NCBI RefSeq assembly: GCF_000003605.2
Contig: NW_003141820.1
Coordinates: forward strand, 66,374-95,133
Source: Saccoglossus kowalevskii
Taxonomy: Eukaryota; Hemichordata; Enteropneusta; Harrimaniidae
Reading direction: 5' to 3'
DNA: 28,760 nt
The notes under the pieces are model-generated. The model did no database searches. It saw only the letters and a list, made by a program, of their open reading frames with translations, and was not told the origin of the DNA. This document shows, in pieces, positions 10,468 to 20,641 of this stretch. Each line of letters starts with the position of its first letter. The stretch's first letter is position 1. The position numbers and the translations under genes were made by a program.

Positions 10468-11733
10468 AGCCCGATTGAACACTGGCCGTTATCGTGTTTA
10501 CGCATTACTAGTACTTCGTTGATTTAGCAATTACCTTCTACCATCAACGATCATGTTTATCCGCTTCATTGAACAGTTAGTTTTTGTTTCCCAGTTGAAT
10601 ACCCCTGCGCGACGCATCGTGCTGCATGATGTGATAGATGCTCACATATTAATTTCCTATACACACAATTTTATATAACCTATGGATTTTTGGTGAATCT
10701 ACAAGTTCAATGGCATTGTTTTGTGAAAGGTGCCAAAAATTGACTTTGGTGTTTATCGGGGTTCTAAGAGTCTCTGGGGAGTGTGTGCATAGATCGGTAT
10801 ACGTATTGTAATTAATCCGGGGAACGTATTTACGTTTTATTCAAGTGATTTGTATACACAGTTCCGATCAATATTTGAATTATTTTGAATTCACGTGAGT
10901 TCAATTTATTTTGTTTGCTTGAAAGCTTGAACGGGATATAGTGTGATAAATTTGAAACTCGAATAAAAGCCTCATTTAAAACCAACCTTTCAATTGAGGC
11001 ATATTATAAAACAGTTGTTAACGATTCAAAAGTTTATCATTATATAAAATTACTGTCTCCGCATTCGAGCATGATGAACATCATTCGATGATATCTTTTT
11101 GAATAAGTAAATACGTGCGGATTATTCTATTTAATTATCTAATGATACAAAACATATTGAGCATAACTCAAATAAATCGCGTATTTTGTACGTTGTAACA
11201 GAACAGACCCTATTCGCAAATGACCGAGATCTCGCCGCGGGAGCCACAAGTCATATTTTTGCATCTCAAATGGGTTCCAGTGTCTCCCGTTATCACGTCT
11301 ACTGTTGCCATAAACTATATTAAACTATTTAACCATGGTATTCAGAAACATTAGAAAAGAACATTTGATGGGAAAAATAAGTCGCGTAGCTCTCTCGATC
11401 TGAACGATATCGTGGCGGCCATTACTGTGTCACGTAAAAAATCTACGTCCCTGGATGTTAATCTTATAGGTCGAGAGCCTCTATCCCTCTCTTTCTCTCT
11501 CTCTGACAAATAAAGCACACATGCCCGCTCGAAAATCACCTTGAGTTACCGTTACATGTTGATGTCATTAGTATTCTCGGAAAAAATAAGTTGCCACAGT
11601 CAACTTCAATCATTTTTCACAAAATAAACCCAGTTATTGTTTTGGCAAATTTTACCCGAATTTGTTAACAAGAAATAATCATATAAATTATAGAAAGATG
11701 CATAGAATCGGATGTATTGTACGTTGCTCCACA
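10468..11733. other. Intergenic region between CML-2 and CML-3 (left part)
   Basis: This holds the CML-2 3' flank and no recognised gene. A CT-rich tract lies at about 11480-11505. The short frame at 11351-11539 (-) is built on that low-complexity tract and is not credible. Confidence 0.5.
10962..10967 (+). terminator. Candidate poly(A) signal AATAAA for CML-2
   Basis: A canonical AATAAA lies 501 bases after the CML-2 stop, followed by AT-rich sequence with GT-containing words. It is the first canonical hexamer I see downstream. Confidence 0.45.
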
Positions 11734-11755
11734 TTTTGGCGGGAAAAATATGGCG
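11734..11755 (+). promoter_or_regulatory. Adjacent E2F-like and YY1-like motifs
   Basis: TTTTGGCGGGAAAA (11734-11747) fits the E2F consensus, and AATATGGCG (11747-11755) fits the YY1 core AAnATGGCG. In many animal promoters YY1 sites sit at or just inside the transcription start. They lie about 370 bases upstream of the CML-3 ATG and could mark its promoter with a long 5' UTR, or the promoter of the small frame starting at 11750. Confidence 0.35.
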
Positions 11756-11857
11756 CTCGAAGAGAATATGTCGCCCATATGGTTTGCTAGCTCTGTGTAC
11801 AGGCCTACGAGTGTGGAGGTGTCACCATCTCTACAACAGCTATTTACACGGGGTTAA
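11750..11857 (+). CDS. Small open frame, 35 residues, upstream of CML-3 (uORF or first exon)
   Basis: The frame starts at an ATG in good context (A at -3, G at +4) that overlaps the YY1-like motif. It begins MALEENMSPIWF and ends at TAA. It has no recognised domain. It could be an upstream ORF in a CML-3 transcript, the start of an unseen spliced gene, or chance. Confidence 0.2.
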   Translation: MALEENMSPIWFASSVYRPTSVEVSPSLQQLFTRG

Positions 11858-12122
11858 TGGTTTATATAATTCTCACGATAAACAAACTGTTTTAAATTTT
11901 TGTTATTGATATGATGCTGAGAAATAAAATCGGCGTTGTGACTTCCAAATAATGGCACTAACACATCGTTCGTTGTCCCTTTTCGTAGGATTAACTTTTT
12001 AGCAAATTTATTTTTAGTTCTTAATCCATACCTTTACATTTAAACCATCTACACAACTGATCTCAGCGCAACCACTTGTTGTTTTACTGCGTTTCAAAGA
12101 GATACGACAGTGAGAGAGTATC

Positions 12123-12566
12123 ATGGCCCACGAACTTGCCCAAACCGAAGTTGTGGAATTCACGAAGATCTTCACAACATTCGACAAAGATGGCGACGGA
12201 CATATTAGGAAATCAGAGCTGAGAGAAATACTGGTCACACTCGGACACGAAGCAACAGATGCAGACATCGCAACACTGATCGCCGAAGTTGACACGGATG
12301 ACGACGGTGCTATTAATCACGCGGAATTCTTAGCGCTGATGGCCAAAAAGATCAAAGAGCCTATCACCGATGAAGAACTTGCTAACGCATTCAAGGTATT
12401 CGATAAAGACGGTAGCGGACTGATTAGCGCAGCTGAAATTCGCAGTGTTTTGGCAAATCTCGGTCTGCAAATGGCAGACGCAGATGTGGAAAAATGGATT
12501 CGTCTAAGCGACCACAGCGGCGACGGGCAAGTTGATTACAAAGAATTCGTGAAAATGATGCAATAG
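12123..12566 (+). CDS. CML-3: calmodulin-like Ca2+ sensor, four EF-hands, Trp in helix 7
   Basis: This is an intronless 147-residue protein. Loops lie at 21-32, 57-68, 94-105 and 130-141, all with Asp at 1 and Glu at 12. Loop IV has Ser at position 3 and loop II has Asp at position 4, both tolerated. The residue matching calmodulin K115 is Gln (Q116), so the known trimethylation site is lost. W125 sits in the entering helix of EF-hand IV, at the position of calmodulin M124, one of the Met residues used to grip targets. The protein ends at MMQ without the usual C-terminal tail. The start has a good context (A at -3, G at +4) and an in-frame TGA at 12111-12113. It is the closest relative of CML-2, 1.66 kb upstream, on the same strand. 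Changed target preference is an inference from the substitutions. Confidence 0.94.
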   Translation: MAHELAQTEVVEFTKIFTTFDKDGDGHIRKSELREILVTLGHEATDADIATLIAEVDTDDDGAINHAEFLALMAKKIKEPITDEELANAFKVFDKDGSGLISAAEIRSVLANLGLQMADADVEKWIRLSDHSGDGQVDYKEFVKMMQ

Positions 12567-13284
12567 GATTGACATATGAACTGACCTATGGCGCTAATAT
12601 CTATACTGTAGTTTGTTGCACTTCATTTCAAATATGGCTGCTCGGACCCGGATGTACCGCCATCTTGCTGAACAGTGAACCCGTCAAGGATTTGACAGTG
12701 TTTCGCACTTTGGTCAAGTTTTTATTGGCTATTGTTACAAACTATGACTGTCTATGAATTCCTAATATAATTGGCTAACTATATCATACAGTATTGACCT
12801 ATGGCAGCTATTATTCATATGGTAATTAGTAATTTAGATGTAGCCATTTATTAAATAGCCACAATTTAAATATATTAATAAATAATACATTTAAATTGCA
12901 ACATATATAATAAATTAAATCACCCAAATCAGCTGTGTTAAAAACAACATCCGTAATTTGTCAGTTTAATAGCATCTATCAATATTCGACTGGCATAAGG
13001 AGCACAGGTAGTTAGTACAATGAATATTTATTTATTTTTGGTGGCGGTGTTTTCAAAACTGAATAAACATATGGTTACCTGCAAGACGATGTTGTGATTG
13101 CTTGTGTCTCAGGGTAAATGCATATTTACCGTTGTCATGGCCAGATAATATGCGATGTAAAACGTGTTATAATTTCGGAAAGCACAAACATTAACAGGTT
13201 ATCTGTGATGGGGTGTTTTTACGGTTGTGGGTGTAGGCGGAATTACAAGGGATGCGCCCCCACCAAAATCTCCGCAACACCGAT
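12567..13284. other. CML-3 3' flank, no gene
   Basis: The frames at 12569-12757 and 13118-13312 are short and unsupported. CGCCATCTTG at about 12660 is a reverse YY1-like word. An AT-rich stretch with TTTAAAT and AATAAAT words lies at about 12840-12920. Confidence 0.5.
12877..12882 (+). terminator. Candidate poly(A) signal AATAAA for CML-3
   Basis: AATAAA lies 311 bases after the CML-3 stop in AT-rich DNA. A second copy lies at 13062-13067. Which of them is used cannot be told. Confidence 0.35.
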
Positions 13285-13370
13285 CACCTGTAGAGTAACG
13301 GCTGTTGCATAGCACTCTTGACTAGTAAATCCGGGCTCAAATCCTACCTTAGTTGAACACCTGCCAGAGT
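13285..13370 (+). repeat. tRNA-derived SINE-like remnant
   Basis: GGCTCAAATCC at 13334-13344 is close to the RNA polymerase III B box (GGTTCRANNCC). It is preceded by AGCACTCTTGACTAGTAAATC, which resembles a tRNA anticodon arm. A degraded A-box-like TAGAGTAACGG lies at about 13291. The cloverleaf is not complete enough for a tRNA gene, so a short retroposon head is the best reading. The 3' limit is not visible. Confidence 0.4.
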
Positions 13371-13581
13371 CAAACTTTACCCCGGGTAATGAATGGGCCA
13401 TAGAATTCCGAATCCACTTGAGTTTAATTGATACTACTTTGGGAAACCTTTGTTATGATCAGCATATGTTTGACCAGAGTTACTAGACCTGACCTGTTTA
13501 TGCTGATATAATGGTCACACACGCCTCACATTTAATGTCTTTGTTGCTTGCGTATGCATTCCCATCACTGCAAAGCGATAA

Positions 13582-13589
13582 TGACGTCA
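13582..13589. promoter_or_regulatory. Palindromic CRE (TGACGTCA)
   Basis: This is a second perfect full CRE in the window, located 1.0 kb after CML-3 and 1.2 kb before CML-4. CREB/ATF binding is a family-level expectation for this word; function here is unproven. Confidence 0.35.
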
Positions 13590-13609
13590 CGTTACACTAA
13601 ATACAATTT

Positions 13610-13690
13610 TGTGGTTTAGAATCTGCATACGAATACAAGTGTGTGGTTTACAATCTGCATATAGTTATAAATGTGTGGTTTGAATACAAG
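13610..13690 (+). repeat. 32-bp tandem repeat, about 2.5 copies
   Basis: The phrase TGTGGTTT recurs at 13610, 13642 and 13674, an exact 32-base period. Copies continue with AATCTGCATA-like and TACAAGTG-like segments. The last copy is truncated. No coding role is seen. Confidence 0.7.
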
Positions 13691-13724
13691 ATGTACATTT
13701 GAAAAGAAAAATACTGCAGATTTC

Positions 13725-14210
13725 TTAGAAATTTAGTGTGGTCCCAAATAGTAAGCCAATAAACGTTTTTGCGGAATCAATGGTACGAATCAAAGAGGAT
13801 AGTGGGTAATTTCTAGTAATGTATGGCAATACAGCCGATTGCCGTTTTTTCGTGGTATAATTAGAAAACATGTGCTCGAAAGTATTGATTATCGAACCTA
13901 ACGCCACACACTTATCGGAGTCCTTTAAATCGGAGAGAAGTGCTCTTGAATAGCGTAGACTCTGATGTGGCGTTATATCGGATAACCAATACTCTCTCGC
14001 AGTGTTTCTATTAATAAACCTGTAGTCAGAACAACGGGTCACATGACCAATAGTGGTACAATATATACTATAAAATCGAAAAGGTCGTATTTCTATGTTG
14101 AAGCAATCAAAGAGCGCTGTGTATTTGCTAGAAAAAGAGGCGTCGTCAAAAAAAAATGCAATTGGATTTGTCAGGTCACAAATGACGAAAAATAACACGT
14201 TTTTGTACAT
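13725..14210 (-). CDS. Unrecognised open frame, 161 codons (doubtful gene)
   Basis: This frame is unusually long for AT-rich non-coding DNA. It has a hydrophobic N terminus (VLFFVICDL, then a FFF run), no domain I recognise and no obvious repeats. The ATG context is poor (T at -3, T at +4), and an in-frame TAA lies immediately before it. It is divergent to CML-4, which starts 613 bases away. It could be a lineage-specific gene, an exon or a chance frame; I lean to chance. Confidence 0.2.
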   Translation of the reverse strand: MYKNVLFFVICDLTNPIAFFFDDASFSSKYTALFDCFNIEIRPFRFYSIYCTTIGHVTRCSDYRFINRNTAREYWLSDITPHQSLRYSRALLSDLKDSDKCVALGSIINTFEHMFSNYTTKKRQSAVLPYITRNYPLSSLIRTIDSAKTFIGLLFGTTLNF

Positions 14211-14823
14211 TTACAGCTTATCATATCATTTACATAATAAATGCATTGCGTGTGGCTGAATACACATGCTCCGTATGTTTACTTTAGCATTTCATTCCCT
14301 CAATATTCTAAAACAAATAAATAAATAAATTAGGGCAAAGTGGGAATTATGAGATAATTTTGTTGAAACGGAAAATGAAATGTACAACGGTACAAAATAA
14401 TCCATTATGGCGCCTCGTTGCTTCAAACATGCGGGCGGTTACGGTGTAGGCGAGAGATTATACTAGTACTCTCAACAAAGCAGCTCGATTGATTTATTGG
14501 TTAACATTGTACATGCCTTTGTAAAATATCACCGTGCTGCGTTTTGACTGCGCGTTCGCCGTTACACATCGGTGAGTAAATACATATACGTGGTGTATTT
14601 GTTAAGTGAGTATTGTGGCACCAACGTTATATTTTCATAAATATGAAACTCACAGAGAATTAATAACATACACTGTTCATGGCTAATATATTCATCCCCG
14701 ATTATACGACATGTTCTTTCATTCAAGGTTCCGCTACCCTAGTCAGGCCTGAAGTTCAAAGGGCGCAATAGAATATTTGGTTCAAACCACCATCGTTCGA
14801 GCCTTACTATATATTTATTTAAG

Positions 14824-15303
14824 ATGGCCACTCCTCTGAGTACAGAACTGATGGAAGCTTTCAACAAATACGACACAGATAATGATGGACTGCTCACAAT
14901 GAATCAACTTGAACAAGTTCTGAAAGCACTTGGTCAGACGGCAACTGACACAGATATAAGACACATGGTAGCGGGCAGTGAAACACATTCGGATGATACT
15001 GCTATGATCGAACTCTCGAGATTCATTCGCACCATGTCGCGCAAGATGTCAGATAATAACGGCGGCGACGCGCTGAAAGCCGCCTTCCGCGTATACGACA
15101 AAAACGGAGACGGTTTCATTAGCGAGGCTAAAATTCGACACGTCATGGACCACGTTTTGGAGAAAGCGACACCTGCCGAGGTAGAGGAAATGATCCGCAA
15201 AGCAGACTCCAATGGAGATGGTAACATTAATTATGAAGAATTCGAGAAAATGTTGCTTAAAAAGGAGCTTGATTGTGCTGAATGCAGAGAGATATATTAT
15301 TGA
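14824..15303 (+). CDS. CML-4: degenerate calmodulin-like protein with one intact Ca2+ loop and a CxxC tail
   Basis: This is an intronless 159-residue protein with the calmodulin fold layout but mostly broken Ca2+ loops. Loop I (17-28) has Gln at position 12. Loop II (about 55-66) has His at 1, Thr at 5 and Arg at 12, and follows a two-residue insertion. Loop III (92-103) has Lys at 12. Only loop IV (128-139, Asp, Asn, Asp, Asn, Glu) is canonical. The Lys matching K115 is kept (K114). The C terminus extends about 12 residues past the calmodulin end and contains C151-A-E-C154, a CxxC pair, and a final YY. The ATG context is strong (A at -3, G at +4); the frame stays open upstream to a TAG at 14740 without another Met. 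Inference: a largely Ca2+-independent adaptor or light-chain-like protein, with possible redox or metal use of the CxxC. Confidence 0.92.
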   Translation: MATPLSTELMEAFNKYDTDNDGLLTMNQLEQVLKALGQTATDTDIRHMVAGSETHSDDTAMIELSRFIRTMSRKMSDNNGGDALKAAFRVYDKNGDGFISEAKIRHVMDHVLEKATPAEVEEMIRKADSNGDGNINYEEFEKMLLKKELDCAECREIYY

Positions 15304-15911
<608 letters not shown>

Positions 15912-16162
15912 NNNNNNNNNNNNNNNNNNNNNNNNNNNNNNNNNNNNNNNNNNNNNNNNNNNNNNNNNNNNNNNNNNNNNNNNNNNNNNNNNNNNNNNNN
16001 NNNNNNNNNNNNNNNNNNNNNNNNNNNNNNNNNNNNNNNNNNNNNNNNNNNNNNNNNNNNNNNNNNNNNNNNNNNNNNNNNNNNNNNNNNNNNNNNNNNN
16101 NNNNNNNNNNNNNNNNNNNNNNNNNNNNNNNNNNNNNNNNNNNNNNNNNNNNNNNNNNNNNN
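15912..16162. other. Assembly gap (251 N)
   Basis: The run of N begins inside the GT microsatellite and ends at the start of repeat family B, which fits a repeat-induced assembly break. Confidence 0.99.
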
Positions 16163-16745
16163 TTACCTCAACTTTGGAGTCGAATTTCTCGGTGAGAAGA
16201 AAAAGATATCAAAAAAACAAATAGTAACTTTGTGCCCACACTCAAGCTTAGTAGAAGGAACTATGTTCGAGGATTTTAGTTATATAATTGTAGAAGAAAC
16301 TACATTTGGCGTGAAGCCATGGCCATGGCAACGGTTTTACTGCCCAATAAAGTGACAGTAGGACCTGTATACTAGTACCAAGTTTAAAAAAATCTGCCCA
16401 GCCACAAAAATAACAGAAGAGTTAAAATGCTGTTCCTGGTGAAGAGTTATCCTAACATTTAGGTCTAATTTTTCGGTAATGAAAAAGATATCAAAAAAAC
16501 AAATGAGCTATACCCGAGATTTTAAGTCTTAAATTTGTAGGAGAAGATACATTTGGCGTGAAGGTATCAGTTTTTTTGCTGTTTCTATGGCAACGATTGG
16601 ACATGTTTTTTCTCCAGATTTTACCACTTAACTAGAGTGAAGGTGTAATCTGCCTGCCAAGTTTGAGCGAAATCGGCCTAGCCAGAAAAATCACAGATGA
16701 ATTAATATGTGAAGATACAGAAAATCACACAAACACAAAAGTGAT
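16163..16745 (+). repeat. Repeat family B, tandem dimer of about 280-bp units
   Basis: GATATCAAAAAAAC occurs at 16205 and 16487 (282 bases apart). CATTTGGCGTGAAG occurs at 16303 and 16550. CCAAGTTT occurs at 16378 and 16657 (279 apart). Each unit also carries a TATGGCAACG-like or CATGGCAACG-like word and a CCAGCCA-type or TAGCCAG-type segment followed by AAAATMACAGA. Units differ by indels of about 35 bases. The first unit may continue into the gap. No coding capacity is seen; it is probably a non-autonomous interspersed element in tandem. Confidence 0.7.
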
Positions 16746-16855
16746 TTTAAAAACAGACTGGGTCTTAAAACGGGTCAGTTTTTATTATTGTCAGTAGTTA
16801 GTAGCAGTAGTAATAATAATTAACACCTTTCGAGTAGCCTGGTTTCGCCAGAATA

Positions 16856-16868
16856 CCACTAGAGGGCG
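16856..16868 (+). promoter_or_regulatory. CTCF-type motif (CCACTAGAGGGCG)
   Basis: The word fits the core CTCF consensus CCASYAGRKGGC at every position. CTCF is conserved in bilaterian animals and marks insulators and loop anchors. It sits between CML-4 and CML-5, where it could split the cluster into two domains. Confidence 0.4.
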
Positions 16869-19619
16869 TAATAAAGTACCCGGATGTCAAATGTGTTCTG
16901 TGCTTGGAGTGGGGTTAAATTAACATTGTATGCACCGAATTAACATCATGCGGGAAGCGTATTATTTCCAGATTCGGACATATAGGCATATAAAATGGTT
17001 AACTCGTATTGCAATGCTTCTGGTGTTCTTACAGTACAATCCAAAAAAAAAGAAATCTCCGACCTTCGGACGTTACTTCCATTTTATTTAAAGTGCCTGC
17101 AAAACGTGAACGGGGTGAATGATTATATGTAAATTAGTCATACTACAAACTTTTTTATATTGTACGTAGGTCAAAAGAGATCAAACTTAAGTTAAATTAA
17201 GCCGTAGATTTTATTTTGCTTAATGTGAAACGTTCTCACAATGTCAATGTCTTGTTAATCAATAAGAAAATGTAGGTTTGAATGAATTTCTGTAGACGAA
17301 AATCGAAATGGAGTCAGCAGTAATTTGTACCTTTGTGCTTTTATAGAGTTAACTTTTGTAGGTTAAGATATGCAGTTTGTATGCTGTTTTAAGATATGTT
17401 AAGAAAAGTAAAAAATTTCTTAGCTAAAACTTCTCATTCTTTTAAATGATTTTACTCGATCATAGCAATAGCAGCGATTAGTTGACCGATCCACACCGAG
17501 CATTTGATTCCAATCGCTTACATTTGAATTTTCAATTTATCTTTAGATATATACCAGTATTTAGAATGTGCTCTTTAGTTGTTAATAGTTACTGCTGGCT
17601 TTATTTTGCATTAAACCAAATCTGTGTAGAACGGTAGTAGAGTGGTATATTGACATAGTGTCTCCATTTGCTTCATATTTGGTTTTTCGCATTTAATTAT
17701 ATATGAGAACTGGGTTGATAAAAAAAAGGGTTTATTTTACGTTATTAAGTGCATAACGCAATAATTAAAATTTCTCTTTAAGCCTGATGTAGAGTAGAAT
17801 TTTTCATATTTTATAGCAAATTTAATCATTCTATGAAAATTAATCATGAATGGAATATGATTAAAATAGTGACTAAAATTAACTACCCGTATTGTTGCGA
17901 TGAATAAATTTGCACATTTCTTTTATTTGAAATAATGAATAAATCACATAGTCAAGTATAATTTTCTGACCATTAACAAACACAATGCAACAAATTCACT
18001 ATTGATATGCAAAGTAGTGTATGCCGTTGTATATTTCTGACATCAAAATGTTTAATCAAATGAGTACAACTCAGCAGAAACTCATCAGATCTTATCATTT
18101 TTTTTGAGTTTGTAGATGTAATATACTTGAACATAACTGTCATAGCGATTGGTGTTAAATCAGGTATTCTAAAACTGTCATTATTTGAATGTAAAAATGC
18201 ACATAATGTTTTGTTGAAAATGTATAAATATGAATTAACAAACAGTAACCTTTCCAGGTATTCTGTTTCATTCTACATTTTTCTGTTAAAATGTGTATCC
18301 CGTTCACTTTCTCGCATTTGACAGTAGTCATGTGTATCTTCAATAAAAGATGTATTTACAAGTCGAATAATCACATGAAGGTTGTATCTAATGTAACATC
18401 ATGAGCTTTCATAAAATGTATAATTTGATATGGTATAAAACAATTCTTTTCTGAAAATAATAAATTTTACTTCCTGAAAACTTCTACTGCACTCATATCG
18501 ATTTCATCCCTTTAAAACAACTTTTAATATTGTCATTTATTATGTTGTGTACATATTAGCAATTATCAAACCCTATAGCTTAGTAATTAAGGTAGTGGCT
18601 CATTAAAGCAAATGATCATTTTTGCTACATTTGGGGGGGGGGGAGGTCATAAGATTCATGTTCATGGTTGTCACAATTTTATAGGAGAAATATGACAGAA
18701 CCCCACACCCTCCCTGTGGCTTTCGTTGCGTATGGAAGTAATTTTCAAGAGTGATGCGGTGTATCTTGCGGCCGTACTTTCACGAGCGAAGCAGAATACA
18801 CCGCCTCTACTGTACATATGTAATATAGTTTATTGCTTATGTAATAATGCTTTAACATCGACCATACAAAATTTGTACCGAAAATGTCACTTGTTGTTTT
18901 TTCCCATCAAAATATGCATACATGCACTCTAAATCAATCAATAGGTAACACTTTTGAAACAAAACAAAATGTTGTGATGAATGTTTCAAACCCTGTTTAT
19001 TAGCTTGATCTTTCTGAAAACTTACTTATTTTAAATAAGCATTCATCACATCGCGTGGAAGAACAATGCAACGATTCATATATAACAAAACATCCATTTC
19101 GACCAATATGCCAGGCCTTATCAGCAGCAACCACATATCATTTACTACTGTAGCGTTGTATTTCCATCATGTCGTAGTAACGTTTGATGGGTTTTTATAT
19201 TGAAGGGGGAAGTTGGGAATTGTTGGGCTAATTATTTTTTTCATCAACTCGGTACCATGTTTTTGTTACAATATAATAGGTGATTTTCCGTACAATTGCG
19301 AGATCTTGCGAGATGCATGAAAGGCGCGCAGAGGAATATTGCTTCCGAATACCCTCACTTAATCGAAATTGCCTATCATCAAATGTGGACAGCACATTAT
19401 TAAGCATGGAAATGTCCCCCAAAATACTTTCGCGTTTGTCGAATCCCACGCGATGTTTGACGCCACTACGACGCTATGACCTTTGTTTGTCCTGTTTTTA
19501 CGTTCGATTTCACGCATAACGCGTGATTCTCGCAGTGAACGGAAAATGGTCTATTGTGTTTATTGTGTTCATATTCTGTCCTGTATTATTCTTAAGTATT
19601 AGCGTTTTATAAAAAAAAC

Positions 19620-19630
19620 AAAATGGCGGC
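19620..19630 (+). promoter_or_regulatory. YY1-like motif (AAAATGGCGGC) with short upstream ORF
   Basis: This is a full match to the YY1 consensus AAnATGGCGGC, 353 bases before the CML-5 start. Its ATG opens a 16-codon frame (19623-19673) beginning MAALNPFLKY. It could be a 5' leader uORF or an independent promoter motif. Confidence 0.35.
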
Positions 19631-19917
19631 ATTAAATCCATTCTTAAAATACATCAAAATATGTATTGTATGAATCAAACTGCATCGGTGAAACACGAAA
19701 CGGAGAAGCAAGCTTCCTTCAACTTTAATACTCATCCTTTATACGTCCACGATTCATCCAAATATATTAATTTGTTACGTTTTATTCCGCTTTAGATGAC
19801 AGTGTATAATGTATTTATCACCGGTCTGACCTATGTTGTTTGGGTTATTTTAACTCTGACCTGCTAATTCCTAAATATAATCCCCTGACATTTTAATAAT
19901 ATACATAACATAATATT

Positions 19918-19925
19918 TATAAATA
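19918..19925 (+). promoter_or_regulatory. Candidate TATA box for CML-5 (TATAAATA)
   Basis: A canonical TATAAATA lies 65 bases upstream of the CML-5 ATG. An initiator-like TCATTC at 19961-19966 is about 45 bases downstream, slightly farther than the usual 30, so start-site placement is uncertain. If used, the 5' UTR would be only about 20-35 bases and the YY1-like motif upstream would lie outside the transcript. Confidence 0.45.
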
Positions 19926-19982
19926 CACCAATAGCTTGAAGAAGTGAATATCGTATTGTTTCATTCTATTTAACGTTCTGGA

Positions 19983-20426
19983 ATGTCGATGATTCTGATG
20001 GAAGACGAGATTGCGAAACTCGAGGAAGCATTTAATGAGCACGACACGGACGCAGATGGCGTAATCACTGTAACCGAAGTAGAATCAGTTTTGAAAACCC
20101 TTGGTCATACTTTGTCTGAGTCAGAGGTGAGCGACATGGTTGTCGAATACGATCCACACGACACAGGCACAATCAATTTACCAGACTTCATCGATATGAT
20201 GTCCCTCTATACAAAGTACCTGGTTGACGACACCTTCAAAGAAGGTTTCCAATTGTTCGATTTGGATGGCGATGGTTTTATCTCCCAGGACGAGGTACGC
20301 AGAATCCGTGATCACCTCGGCGAAACCACATCGGATGCGGAAATAGAAGAGATGTTTGACGAGGCAGATACTAATAAGGATGGCCTCATCAGTTACATTG
20401 AATTTGTGAGAATGATGTTAAAATAA
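19983..20426 (+). CDS. CML-5: calmodulin-like protein with EF-hands I, III and IV active, II lost
   Basis: This is an intronless 147-residue protein. Loops I (21-32), III (93-104) and IV (129-140) are canonical. Loop II (57-68) has His at 3, Thr at 5 and Asp at 12 in place of Glu, so Ca2+ binding there should be weak or Mg2+-like. The linker (SLYTKYLVDDTFKEG) lacks the Lys/Glu-rich calmodulin tether and has two Tyr. The K115 position is Thr. Three Met codons (1, 3 and 6) could start translation; the first has G at -3 but T at +4. A TATA box lies 65 bases upstream. It faces CML-6 tail to tail across about 1.56 kb. The likely role is a Ca2+ sensor with one regulatory and one full lobe, as in troponin-C-type proteins, but sequence does not make it a troponin C. 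Confidence 0.93.
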   Translation: MSMILMEDEIAKLEEAFNEHDTDADGVITVTEVESVLKTLGHTLSESEVSDMVVEYDPHDTGTINLPDFIDMMSLYTKYLVDDTFKEGFQLFDLDGDGFISQDEVRRIRDHLGETTSDAEIEEMFDEADTNKDGLISYIEFVRMMLK

Positions 20427-20631
20427 GTTTGTCGTGGTATAGATATATTTCAAGTTTACCGCAGGAACTAAACATATGCCCAGTTCAAGTTGTATTCAGA
20501 TATTATTCGTTAGAATCGAGGGTAAAATCACCTATGCGAGAATCAAGAAACAAACAAACAAAGAACTGAATATTGAACTGACGAAATACGGAGTATTAAA
20601 TTGATTACTTGGTAACGTAGCTGTCAATTTG

Positions 20632-20641
20632 AATAAATAAA
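20632..20641 (+). terminator. Overlapping poly(A) signals for CML-5
   Basis: Two AATAAA hexamers overlap (20632-20637 and 20636-20641), about 206 bases after the CML-5 stop and followed by T/GT-containing sequence. This is the best poly(A) candidate in the cluster. Confidence 0.6.

Larger units (their letters stand above)
16746..19917. other. Large gene-poor interval before CML-5
   Basis: No gene is supported over about 3.2 kb. Frames at 18127-18343 are open on both strands and AT-driven. A poly-G run occurs at about 18632-18643. The stretch at about 19270-19540 is more GC-rich, with overlapping frames on both strands (19228-19449 minus, 19280-19519 plus) and a TTGCGAGATC direct repeat. It could be an unrecognised exon or promoter but has no domain. 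Confidence 0.45.

Noticed and set aside
11351-11539. Minus frame of 62 codons
   Set aside because: It is built on a CT-rich low-complexity tract.
13285-13350. Functional tRNA gene
   Set aside because: A B-box-like word is present, but acceptor and D arms do not pair; a SINE remnant is more likely.
10017-15227. Minus-strand frames of 92-97 codons opposite CML-2, -3 and -4
   Set aside because: They are antisense shadows of EF-hand coding sequence, rich in Ser-Pro from reversed loop codons.
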